From JAXLYE01 sp046351595 (GTDB taxonomy: Bacteria; Myxococcota_A; Polyangia; Palsa-1104; JAEUJZ01), in NCBI GenBank assembly GCA_046351595.1, contig JAXLYE010000001.1, forward strand, positions 1,302,001 through 1,366,000: a stretch of DNA of 64,000 nucleotides. The letters are read 5' to 3'. The notes below the pieces were generated by a model. It made no database searches. It worked only from the letters and a program-made list of their open reading frames with translations, and was not told the DNA's origin. Each line of letters starts with the position of its first letter. Position 1 is the first letter of the stretch. Below are positions 22,773 to 30,277 of this stretch, in pieces. The translations under genes were made by a program, and so were the position numbers.

Positions 22773-24515
22773 TCAATGCGATCCACTGGGCGATCCACTG
22801 GGCGATCCACTGGGCGATCCACTGGGCGATCCACTGGGCGATCCGCGGGACGGCGGGCCGGGGCGATCCGCCTCGAGCGCGCGCAGGATGGGGTTGATGT
22901 AGTCGGTGCGGCGCGGCACCACGCCGGACAGGCCGCGGCCGCCGGTGTCGGGGCGCTTGACGTCGGCGAACACGCCGCGGGCGATCGCCTTGAACAGGCC
23001 CTCGCCGGCGACCGAGCGCAGGAGCTCGCGCGCCTCGTTGAGCACGTGCCGCGCACGGCCGACGACGAGGCCCTCCGGGTTCCAGCTGATCTCGCCCATC
23101 AGGCTGCGCGCCGCGGTGAAGGTGTAGTCCGCGCCCTTGATGGCGGCAAAGCGGTCCATGAGCAGCGGCGTGTGGATCGACTCGGTCATCATGCCCAAGA
23201 GCTCGATCGACTGCCCGGTCATGACCCCGACCAGATCGAACAGCCCGTCGACGCGGTGCGACCAGAAGATGTCGCCGGACTTGTGCTTGGTCGCGGGCAT
23301 CCATTTGATCGGGTGCCGCGGGAACAGCTGCCGCACCAGCTGCGCCTGCGCGACCTCGAAGAGGAACGAGTCGGGCAGCGACTTGTCGATCTCGAAGGCG
23401 TGGCCCAGGCCCATCTGCTCGTCGCGCAGGCCGGCGGTGATGGCCAGCGCCTCGTTGATGAACTGCGAGGCGATCACGGTGTGCGCCTTCTCGACGGCGT
23501 CGGCGGTGGTCAGGTAGTTGTCCTCGCCGGTGTTGATGATGATGCCGGCGCGGGCGATGACGCGCCGCGAGAAGTACTGATCACACAGCGTGCGCTGCGG
23601 GTTGATGTCGCGGAACAGGATCCCGTACATCGCGTCGTTGAGCAGCATGTCCAGGCGCTCGACCGCGGCCAGGTACGCGATCTCGGGCATGCACAGCCCC
23701 GACGAGTAGTTGACCTGCTGCAGGTAGCGGCCGAGGCGCTCCTGCTCCTCGTCGAGGGCGGCGCGCACGACGCGGAAGTTCTCCTGCGTCGCCCAGGTGC
23801 CGCCGTAGCCCTCGGTGGTGACGCCGATGGGGATGTAGTCGAGCAGCGACTGCGCGGTCGAGCGGATGACGGCGATGACGTCGGCGCCGGACTGCGCCGC
23901 CGCGCGCGCCTGATCCGCGTCGTCATAGATGTTGCCGGTGGCGACGATGACGTACTTGAGCGGCGCGCCCTCAAACGAGCGCACGATGTCGCCCTGCGGC
24001 GCGCTGCGGCCCGGGCCGAGGCCGAGGCGGTGCCACGCCGCCAGCCGCTGCGTCCGCGCCTGGTCGATGCGGGCCAGCGCATCGGTCGTCGGCTGCTGCA
24101 GCGCGCGCTCGATGGCCTCGCGCTGCGCCCCGAGCCCGAGCGGATCGGAGTCGACGCCGCCCGGCGAGGCCGCGCTCGGGGTCTCGCGCAGCGGCGGACC
24201 GTAGGCCAGCTCCTCGACCGCCTCCTGCACGCTGAGCGAGGGGCGCCGGAGCAGCTCGCGGCCGAGCAGCGCCGCCGCGCCGTGGCCGAGCAGGCCGGCG
24301 TCCTTGATGCGGTCGACGCAGCGGTTGACCAGCGGCACCCCCTCGGCATCGGCGCCCTCGACGCCGTAGGAGCGCAGCACCGTGCGCTCGATCGAGACCG
24401 TGGTGTGCGCGTCGATCAGGGCTTGCACCGGCCGCGCCACCTGGGCTGCCAGATCGCGGCACTCCTCTACGATCCGCGGATCGATTGGGAGGGGAGACGG
24501 CAACGCGGTGGACAT
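22773..24515 (-). CDS. kamD: Lysine 5,6-aminomutase alpha subunit (KamD-like) with repetitive tail
   Basis: The family enzyme moves an amino group on D-lysine or L-beta-lysine using adenosylcobalamin and PLP, as an alpha/beta complex. The TIM-barrel subunit is recognisable over about residues 1-530, including VPLVNRCVDRIKDAGLLG, LKYVIVATGNIYDD, IPIGVTTEGYGGTW, INTGEDNYLTTADA, and PATKHKSGDIFWSH. The last 30 residues are G-S-P-S repeats encoded by a 12-bp tandem repeat and are absent from the family. No beta subunit (KamE) gene is next to it, unlike the usual kamDE arrangement. The start at 24515 has no clear Shine-Dalgarno. A lysine fermentation pathway cannot be inferred from this gene alone. 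Confidence 0.85.
   Translation of the reverse strand: MSTALPSPLPIDPRIVEECRDLAAQVARPVQALIDAHTTVSIERTVLRSYGVEGADAEGVPLVNRCVDRIKDAGLLGHGAAALLGRELLRRPSLSVQEAVEELAYGPPLRETPSAASPGGVDSDPLGLGAQREAIERALQQPTTDALARIDQARTQRLAAWHRLGLGPGRSAPQGDIVRSFEGAPLKYVIVATGNIYDDADQARAAAQSGADVIAVIRSTAQSLLDYIPIGVTTEGYGGTWATQENFRVVRAALDEEQERLGRYLQQVNYSSGLCMPEIAYLAAVERLDMLLNDAMYGILFRDINPQRTLCDQYFSRRVIARAGIIINTGEDNYLTTADAVEKAHTVIASQFINEALAITAGLRDEQMGLGHAFEIDKSLPDSFLFEVAQAQLVRQLFPRHPIKWMPATKHKSGDIFWSHRVDGLFDLVGVMTGQSIELLGMMTESIHTPLLMDRFAAIKGADYTFTAARSLMGEISWNPEGLVVGRARHVLNEARELLRSVAGEGLFKAIARGVFADVKRPDTGGRGLSGVVPRRTDYINPILRALEADRPGPPSRGSPSGSPSGSPSGSPSGSPSGSH
22778..22849. repeat. 12-bp tandem repeat, five perfect copies plus one degenerate
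   Basis: The unit GCGATCCACTGG repeats at 22778, 22790, 22802, 22814 and 22826, and a sixth copy from 22838 has drifted. Read on the minus strand it encodes S-P-S-G at the end of the KamD-like protein. Confidence 0.95.
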
Positions 24516-24592
24516 GGTCTGCAGCGTATGCCGCGCCCCCGGGGCCGGTCAACAGCGACGGCAAGGTCGGCTGTCGGGGTGGGCCCTCATTT

Positions 24593-24680
24593 CGTCAGCC
24601 GGTCGTCAGCCGGTCGTCAGCCGGCCGTGAGCCGGTCGTCCGCCGGCCGTCAGCCGGTCGTCCGCCGGCCGTCAGCCGAT
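24593..24680. repeat. 11-bp tandem repeat, about eight copies, intergenic
   Basis: The unit CGTCAGCCGGT and variants (CGTCCGCCGGC, CGTGAGCCGGT) run head to tail eight times, 88 bp in all, between the divergent kamD and prmC genes. The 11-bp period is about one helical turn and would break any reading frame. No CRISPR-like spacers are present. Confidence 0.9.
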
Positions 24681-24800
24681 GAGCGGGCGGCGCACAGCAG
24701 CGCTCGGGCTCGGCTGCGAACCGTCGCAAGGGCGGCAAATCGGGCGATTGGGCGGGTCCGTGCTTGTCGCCGCCGAGGGCGATGGCTATGCTGCGCGCCC

Positions 24801-25979
24801 GTGACCGGCCCGAGCGCAGCGCAGCGAGACGAAAAGACCAGCGAGCCCTGGACGATCCGGCGCGTCCTCACCTGGACCCAGCAGCACTTCGCGGCGCGCC
24901 GCATCCCGTCGCCGCGGCTCGACGCCGAGCTGCTGCTCGCGCACTGCCTGGGCAAGCCGCGGGTCGCGCTGTACACCCACTATGACCAGCCGCTCGAGCC
25001 GTCCGAGCTGGAGCGCTTCCGCGGCCTCATCCGCCGCCGGGTCGCCGGCGAGCCGGTGGCGTACCTGATCGGGCAGAAGGAGTTCTACGGGCTGCCGCTG
25101 CGCGTCAGCGCCGCGGTGCTCATCCCGCGCCCCGAGACCGAGCACCTGGTCGAGGAGGCGCTGCGCCTGCTCGCGGCTCTGGCCCCGCCGGCGCGGCTCG
25201 AGGCGGTGCCGCAGTCGCCGGACGCGCCGGACGAGACGGACTCGCCGACTACGACGGACTCGCCGGGCGCGACGGATGCAGCCGCGACCGCCGCCGGCGC
25301 GCCCGGTCTCGAGCTCCAGACCCAGGCCACGCCCGGCCTCGAGCTGACGGTCCACTACGATCCGCCCGCCGCGGAAGCGGCGAGCGAGGACACGAGCGCG
25401 GCCGCCGAGCCGGTCGCCGCGCGCCCCGAGCCCGACGCAGCGACGACGGCAGCCGGCGGCCCCGTGGTCGTCGACGTCGGCACCGGATCGGGCGCGGTGG
25501 CGCTGGCGCTCAAGCACAGCCGGCGCGAGCTGCGGGTCCTCGCCATCGATCGCAGCCCCGAGGCGCTGGCGGTGGCCGCGGACAACGCGGCGCGGCTCGA
25601 TCTGGCGGTCGAGTTCTTGGAAGGCGACCTGCTCGCGCCGCTGCCCGCCGACGTGCGGCCCGACGTGATCGTCGCCAACCTGCCGTACATCCCGACCGCC
25701 GAGATCGCGGGCCTGATGCCCGAGGTGCGGTCCGAGCCCCACGCGGCGCTGGACGGCGGGCCCGACGGGCTCGAGCTCATCCGGCGGCTGGTCCGACAGG
25801 CCGCCGAGCGGCTGCAGCCCGGCGGCGCGCTGCTCCTGGAGCTCGGCCAGGGTCAGGCCCCGGCCGTCGAGGAGCTCTTGCACGCGGCCGGGTTCGTCGG
25901 GTGCGCGCGCCACACCGACCTGGCCGGGATCGAGCGCGTGGTGACCGGACGCCGGCCCGCCCGTCGAGCGGACGGCTGA
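24801..25979 (+). CDS. prmC: Release-factor glutamine methyltransferase (PrmC/HemK-like) with large insertion
   Basis: PrmC methylates the Gln of the GGQ motif of release factors. The N-terminal helical domain (about residues 17-125, with PRLDAELLLAHCL and GQKEFYGLPL, IPRPETEHLVEEA) and the SAM domain (about 220-385, with VVDVGTGSGAVALAL) are both present. Two oddities: a low-complexity segment of about 90 residues (129-219) sits between the domains, and the catalytic NPPY is N-L-P-Y at 293-296. The total of 392 is about 100 more than usual. The start is the GTG at 24801; no ATG in frame fits. Activity is likely but the motif change deserves attention. Confidence 0.88.
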   Translation: MTGPSAAQRDEKTSEPWTIRRVLTWTQQHFAARRIPSPRLDAELLLAHCLGKPRVALYTHYDQPLEPSELERFRGLIRRRVAGEPVAYLIGQKEFYGLPLRVSAAVLIPRPETEHLVEEALRLLAALAPPARLEAVPQSPDAPDETDSPTTTDSPGATDAAATAAGAPGLELQTQATPGLELTVHYDPPAAEAASEDTSAAAEPVAARPEPDAATTAAGGPVVVDVGTGSGAVALALKHSRRELRVLAIDRSPEALAVAADNAARLDLAVEFLEGDLLAPLPADVRPDVIVANLPYIPTAEIAGLMPEVRSEPHAALDGGPDGLELIRRLVRQAAERLQPGGALLLELGQGQAPAVEELLHAAGFVGCARHTDLAGIERVVTGRRPARRADG

Positions 25980-26117
25980 GCCACGGAGCCGGCGGCGGCC
26001 CCGCTGCCCGGCCCGCACACGCCGCGGCCCGCCCTGCACTCGGATAATCCCTGGAAGTGACGAGCCGGTCGACAGCCGCGGCGCAAATTTATAAGGTGCG
26101 AACAGGTAAACGAAACG

Positions 26118-27671
26118 ATGAACGTCCTGCATGTAGCCTCTGAAGTTGCGCCGTATTCCAAGACCGGGGGGCTCGGTGACGTGCTCGGGGCCCTGCCGAA
26201 GGCCCTGGCGCAGACGGGCGAGGCGAAGGTCATGGTCGTCTCGGCGCGCTACGGGTCGATAACCCCCGGCCAGGGTCTGCCCGGTGATGCGGTCGGCCAG
26301 GGCCTGGCGAAGCGGCTGCGCACGCTCTCGGTGCCGGTCGGCGATCGGCGCTTCGACGTCGGCCTGTACGAGGGTCGGCTGCCGGGCAGCGGCGCGCACG
26401 TGCCGCTCTACCTGATCGATCACCCGCTGTTCGGGGAACGCCCCGGCATCTACGGCCCGCCCGATCGCCCCGGCCACGACTACCCCGACAACTCGCTGCG
26501 CTTCGCGCTGTTGTCGCGCGCGGCGCTGGTGCTGGCGCAGGCCCTGGACTTCCGGCCCGACGTCGTGCACGGCCACGACTGGCAGAGCGCGCTGGCGGTC
26601 TACTACGCCCGCACCGGCGCGCTCGAGTTCCAGCCGGCGACGGTGTTCACGATCCACAACATCCTGTTCAAGGGGCTGTTCCCGCTGGCCGACGTGGCGG
26701 CGCTCGGCGTGCGGCCCGAGCACCTGTCGCTCGAGGGCCTGGAGTTCTACAGCGAGGCGGCGCTGATCAAGGCCGGCCTGCAGTTCGCCGACCGCATCAC
26801 CACCGTCAGCCCGCGCTACGCGCAGGAGATCCGCACGGCGGAGTTCGGCTACGGCCTGGAGGGCCTGATGCAGGCGCTCGGACCGCGGCTCACCGGCATC
26901 TTGAACGGCGCCGACTACGAGCGCTGGAGCCCGTGGCTCGACTCGTACCTGCCGGCGCGCTACGGCGCCCCGGCCGCCGACTTCGATCGCCAGGGCGCGC
27001 AGGGCGACGCCGCCTTCGCCGCCTCGCTCGCCGGCAAGGCGCGCTGCAAGGCCGAGCTGCAGCGCGAGCTCGGGCTGCCGGTGCGCCCGCGCGCGCCGCT
27101 GTTCGCGACGATCTCGCGCCTGACCGATCAGAAGGGCATCGACCTCATCGCCGCCTTCCTCGAGCACGAGCTGCCGCTGCGCGGCGAGATGCAGTACGCG
27201 ATCCTCGGCCAGGGTGACCCGGCGCTGGAGTACCGGCTGCGCGCGCTCGCCGAGCGCCACCCCAGCCGCCTCGCCGTGCGCCTCGACTTCAACGAGCCGC
27301 TGTCGCACCGCACCGAGGCCGGCGCCGACTTCTTCGTCATGCCCTCGCGCTTCGAGCCGTGCGGCCTGAACCAGATCTACTCGCTGCGCTACGGCACCGT
27401 GCCGATCGTGCGCGCGGTCGGCGGGCTCTCGGACACCGTCGTCGACTACGACGCGCGCTCGCGCAGCGGCACCGGCTTCACCTTCACCGCCTACGATCCG
27501 AACGCGCTGTCGAACGCCATCCGCCGCGCCCTGGCCGCCTACAACGGCGACGAGGACGGCTTCCTGGCGCTGCAGCGCCGCGGCATGCGCGCCGACTTCA
27601 GCTGGGCCGCCTCGGCGCGGGCCTACATCGCGCTGTACCGCCAGGCGATGCTCGACGCCCGCTCGCGCTAG
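26118..27671 (+). CDS. glgA: Glycogen synthase (ADP-glucose type)
   Basis: A GT5 enzyme that extends alpha-1,4-glucan from ADP-glucose. Visible motifs: the N-terminal K-T-G-G-L-G-D-V near residue 15, DVVHGHDWQSAL near 150, VFTIHNILFKG near 176, TTVSPRYAQEI near 232, ILNGADYERWSP near 260, and the C-terminal SRFEPCGLNQIYSLRYG block near 411 with the conserved Glu. The length of 517 is slightly above normal, with a short insertion near residues 285-300. The ATG follows AGGT. The 138-bp upstream gap contains an AT-rich TTTATAAG segment that could hold the promoter. No other glycogen genes are next to it. Confidence 0.95.
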   Translation: MNVLHVASEVAPYSKTGGLGDVLGALPKALAQTGEAKVMVVSARYGSITPGQGLPGDAVGQGLAKRLRTLSVPVGDRRFDVGLYEGRLPGSGAHVPLYLIDHPLFGERPGIYGPPDRPGHDYPDNSLRFALLSRAALVLAQALDFRPDVVHGHDWQSALAVYYARTGALEFQPATVFTIHNILFKGLFPLADVAALGVRPEHLSLEGLEFYSEAALIKAGLQFADRITTVSPRYAQEIRTAEFGYGLEGLMQALGPRLTGILNGADYERWSPWLDSYLPARYGAPAADFDRQGAQGDAAFAASLAGKARCKAELQRELGLPVRPRAPLFATISRLTDQKGIDLIAAFLEHELPLRGEMQYAILGQGDPALEYRLRALAERHPSRLAVRLDFNEPLSHRTEAGADFFVMPSRFEPCGLNQIYSLRYGTVPIVRAVGGLSDTVVDYDARSRSGTGFTFTAYDPNALSNAIRRALAAYNGDEDGFLALQRRGMRADFSWAASARAYIALYRQAMLDARSR

Positions 27672-27719
27672 TTCCGCGACCTAGAAATCTTATTGATCGG
27701 CGGCGGCCGGGACCGCGTT

Positions 27720-27757
27720 CGTTACACGGTGTCACGTATTGCGGACACCGTGTAACG
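27720..27757. terminator. Perfect 14-bp stem hairpin between convergent genes
   Basis: CGTTACACGGTGTC (27720-27733) and its exact complement GACACCGTGTAACG (27744-27757) flank a 10-nt loop. It sits between the glgA stop and the stop of the opposite receiver gene, so a bidirectional terminator is the natural reading. There is no T run on either side, so an operator or structured 3' end is also possible. Confidence 0.6.
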
Positions 27758-27783
27758 CGGCGTGATCTGGGCGGCACGCCGCG

Positions 27784-29034
27784 TCAGGCGCTGTCGATGT
27801 GCAGCGCGCGCAGCAGGTCGGTGGGCGAGGACAGCACCGCCGCCGCGCCCGCGGCCCGCGCGCGCTCGACGATGGACGGCGCGGTCTCGGGCCGCGTGTA
27901 GATGTAAAGCGGCAGGTTCGGCTCCAGCTCGCGCATCGCCTGCAACAGCTCCAGGGCGGCGGCGCGGTTCAGGCGGCCGTTCTCGCTGCGCGTCGAGTCC
28001 GAGATGACGATGTCGAAGGTGCCGCGCTTGAGCTCCCCGACCGCCTCGGCCGTCGACGTCGCGGTGACGACCTGGACGCCGCGGCGGCGCAAAAAGGCGA
28101 TGTGGTAGCGGTTGTTCTCGGGCTCGTCGTCGACCCACAGGATGCAGCGCGGCAGCTGCTTCGCGGGCGCGACCGCGCGGCTGCGCAGGATCCCGGCGCC
28201 CTCACGATCGCGCGGCAGCGACCGCTCACGCACCGCCGCCTCGGCGCCGTCAAGGACAGGGACGGGGCCGGGGCCGGGGCCGGGGCCGGGGGCGGCGGCG
28301 GCGGCCGTCGCGGGCGCGGCGGCCGAGAGCGGCGCCTGCAGCCGGTCCTCCAGGCGCGCCACGTGCTCCTGCAGGTCCTCGATGATCGTCACCTTCAGCC
28401 GCTCGGCCTCGTCGAGCGGCACCGACTCGCCGCCGACGTCGAGCTCGGGCATGGTGTTCAGCTGATCGGCGCGCCGGAACACGCCCGCGATGTACGTCCG
28501 CGTCACCAGGTAGCCGACGAAGAAGCCGACCAGCGACGAGTACAGGATGATCGCCATGGCCAGGACGCGCGCCTCGTCGCCGGTGCCGATGCCGGGCTGG
28601 ATGTACGCGGCCAGCCGGGTCAGGGCCTCGGGCAGCTGCTTCAGCTCGACCAGGCCGACGCCGACGATGATCTTGCTGAGCCAGTCCGAGATCTGCTCGA
28701 GGTTGGTGTTCACCTGCATGCGGTAGACGACGCTGCGCTCGTCGCGCGGGCGGTCGACGCCAGCGCCCTCGGGCGTGGTCACCGCGGCCTCGCCCTGGGC
28801 CTGCACGACCTTGGGGATGCCGAACAGGAAGCCGACGAGGATGCCGACGCACAAGAAGCCGAGCGCGCAGGCCAGCGCCACCGGCCGGTTGATCGTCGAG
28901 CGGGCGAGGATGACGATCACGCCCATCGCGATCGCGCACAGCGAGATCAGGCTCGGCAGCCACAGATCGAGCTGCTGCCGCTTGCCGCCGCCGGCAGACG
29001 GCCGGCTCGTCGTTACGCTGGGATCACTGGCCAT
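27784..29034 (-). CDS. Membrane-anchored response-regulator receiver protein
   Basis: A 416-residue protein joining three parts. Residues about 24-75 carry two membrane helices ending in GFLFGIPKVVQAQ. Next is a conserved-looking segment (NTNLEQISDWLSKIIVGVGLV) and another strong hydrophobic helix near 180-205, followed by a helical coiled-coil-like segment. After a Pro/Gly linker made of a 6-bp repeat, residues about 295-416 form a receiver domain with the acidic pair in ILWVDDEPENN and the phospho-acceptor Asp in FDIVISDST. There is no DNA-binding or enzymatic output domain. The ATG at 29034 has GAGA just upstream. No partner kinase is adjacent. Confidence 0.82.
   Translation of the reverse strand: MASDPSVTTSRPSAGGGKRQQLDLWLPSLISLCAIAMGVIVILARSTINRPVALACALGFLCVGILVGFLFGIPKVVQAQGEAAVTTPEGAGVDRPRDERSVVYRMQVNTNLEQISDWLSKIIVGVGLVELKQLPEALTRLAAYIQPGIGTGDEARVLAMAIILYSSLVGFFVGYLVTRTYIAGVFRRADQLNTMPELDVGGESVPLDEAERLKVTIIEDLQEHVARLEDRLQAPLSAAAPATAAAAAPGPGPGPGPVPVLDGAEAAVRERSLPRDREGAGILRSRAVAPAKQLPRCILWVDDEPENNRYHIAFLRRRGVQVVTATSTAEAVGELKRGTFDIVISDSTRSENGRLNRAAALELLQAMRELEPNLPLYIYTRPETAPSIVERARAAGAAAVLSSPTDLLRALHIDSA
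28258..28291. repeat. Hexanucleotide GGGGCC tandem repeat
   Basis: About five copies of GGGGCC lie in the coding region of the membrane-anchored receiver protein. On the minus strand they encode the (Gly-Pro)n linker between the coiled-coil-like segment and the receiver domain. Confidence 0.85.
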
Positions 29035-29144
29035 GATCTCAACGTACCCGCCGGGGCCCACGGCCCGCAAGGCGGGTCGGCGCCGCACGCTCGCGGCCGG
29101 GCGACGGCAGCAGCGTGGGCACCGGCGTACGGTGCAGGTCCCCC

Positions 29145-29221
29145 TGGCGCGCTTGGAGAGATTCGAACTCCCGACCCACGGGTTCGAAGCCCGTTGCTCT
29201 ATCCAGCTGAGCTACAAGCGC
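29145..29221 (-). tRNA. tRNA-Arg (anticodon TCG), with encoded CCA
   Basis: On the minus strand the acceptor arms GCGCTTG and CAAGCGC pair fully, followed by discriminator G and an encoded CCA (29147-29145). The D arm (GTAGCTCAGCTGGATAGAGC), the anticodon stem ACGGG/CCCGT with loop CTTCGAA, and the T arm with GTTCGAATC are all standard. The anticodon TCG lies at 29187-29185 and reads CGA. A at the D-loop position after GG fits arginine identity. The gene sits alone between the receiver and FGE-fold genes. Confidence 0.95.
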
Positions 29222-29296
29222 AGTCGGCCTATGGGCAGTACCCCGACGATGCGCGTCGAGGCAAGAAAAAAGTCACGGCCCGCGGCGCACGGGGGC

Positions 29297-30277
29297 CTAC
29301 AGGTCGCGCGCGCAGCGGATGCCGAGGTTGTAGTGGCCGCTGGTCATGGCGTTGGCCGTGTAGTCGAAGACCTCGGTCTTGAGGTTGCCGAAGCGCACGG
29401 TGACGGTCTGGCTGCGGACGTTGCTGTCGAAGGCCGAGCCGCCGCGCACCACCGACTTGCCGCTGCCGCACGAGAGGCCCTCGTCCATGTAGTTCGCGTA
29501 CGGGCAGAACTCGCTCTGCGTCCACTCGTAGACGTTGCCGGACAGGTCGTAGAAGCCGTCGGCGGTGGCCGCGACCTCCTTGCCCTGGAAGGTCTTTATG
29601 CCCTTGCTGCCGACGGGACAGGTGCCGCCGGCGTTGAAGCACGTCTTGCTCATGTCCCAGGTCGAGCCGAAGGCGTACAGCGCCGAGGTGTTGGGGCCCT
29701 TGGCCGCGTACTCCCACTCGGTCTCCGTCGGCAGGCGCTTGCCCAGCCACTGGCAGTAGGCGGTGGCGCGCAGGTAGTCGACGCAGTTTATCGGGTGCTC
29801 GGTCTTGTCGGTCTTGCTGTAGTTGCAGTTGGTGTTGCCGGTGTCGGCGGGCTTGCACGCGCCGGCGTCGACGCACTTCTTGTACTGCGCGACGGTCACC
29901 TCCTTCTCTTCGAGGTAGAAGCCGCGCACAAGCGTCCGGATGTGCGCGGGCGTGTCGTTGGTCCGAAACGCCATGTCCTCGGCGGTGAGCGAGCCGATGG
30001 TGAAGCCCGGCATCGCCGTGATGTCGACCTTGACCTCGCCGGGCTGCTGCATGTTGCCGGTGGCGGCGTCGGGCACCACGGTCTGCGGCGTGCGGCTGCA
30101 CAGCCCCGCGACGCAGTAGTAGTCCACCGGGCAGCCGCTCTTGTCCTTGCACTGCTTGCTCTCGTAGTTGGGCGAGTAGCACGCGCCCAGCCCGAGTCCG
30201 AGCCCGAGCCCGAGCCCGAGCCTGACGGCGAGCGCCAGCGTCCCTGTCCCTGTCGGTGTCGCGGCCCGCGTGCGCAT
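29297..30277 (-). CDS. FGE-sulfatase-domain (SUMF1-like) lipoprotein
   Basis: A 326-residue protein with a signal peptide whose hydrophobic core is a run of L-G dipeptides (from a hexanucleotide repeat), ending in the lipobox LGAC. A short Cys-containing linker precedes the formylglycine-enzyme-like domain (about residues 80-326): FYLEEKEVTVAQY, GKRLPTETEWEYAAKG, GFYDLSGNVYEWT, VVRGGSAF, and the C-terminal LGIRCARDL. The domain is widely used in non-enzymatic binding proteins, and the paired Cys of true FGE is not evident. Strong GGGAGG precedes the ATG. The start overlaps the stop of the TPR gene (TGATG), and the Ser/Thr kinase gene lies upstream. Confidence 0.87.
   Translation of the reverse strand: MRTRAATPTGTGTLALAVRLGLGLGLGLGLGACYSPNYESKQCKDKSGCPVDYYCVAGLCSRTPQTVVPDAATGNMQQPGEVKVDITAMPGFTIGSLTAEDMAFRTNDTPAHIRTLVRGFYLEEKEVTVAQYKKCVDAGACKPADTGNTNCNYSKTDKTEHPINCVDYLRATAYCQWLGKRLPTETEWEYAAKGPNTSALYAFGSTWDMSKTCFNAGGTCPVGSKGIKTFQGKEVAATADGFYDLSGNVYEWTQSEFCPYANYMDEGLSCGSGKSVVRGGSAFDSNVRSQTVTVRFGNLKTEVFDYTANAMTSGHYNLGIRCARDL
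30187..30222. repeat. Hexanucleotide CCCGAG tandem repeat in signal-peptide coding DNA
   Basis: About six copies of CCCGAG (one drifted to TCCGAG) lie in the 5' part of the FGE-fold lipoprotein gene. On the minus strand they encode the L-G repeats of the signal-peptide core. Confidence 0.85.

Noticed and set aside
24593..24680. CRISPR array
   Set aside because: The units are contiguous 11-mers without spacers and there are no cas genes.
22281..24800. Open frame upstream of prmC giving over 1,200 residues
   Set aside because: It overlaps the KamD-like gene on the opposite strand and has a shadow-type composition; PrmC homology begins only near 24801.
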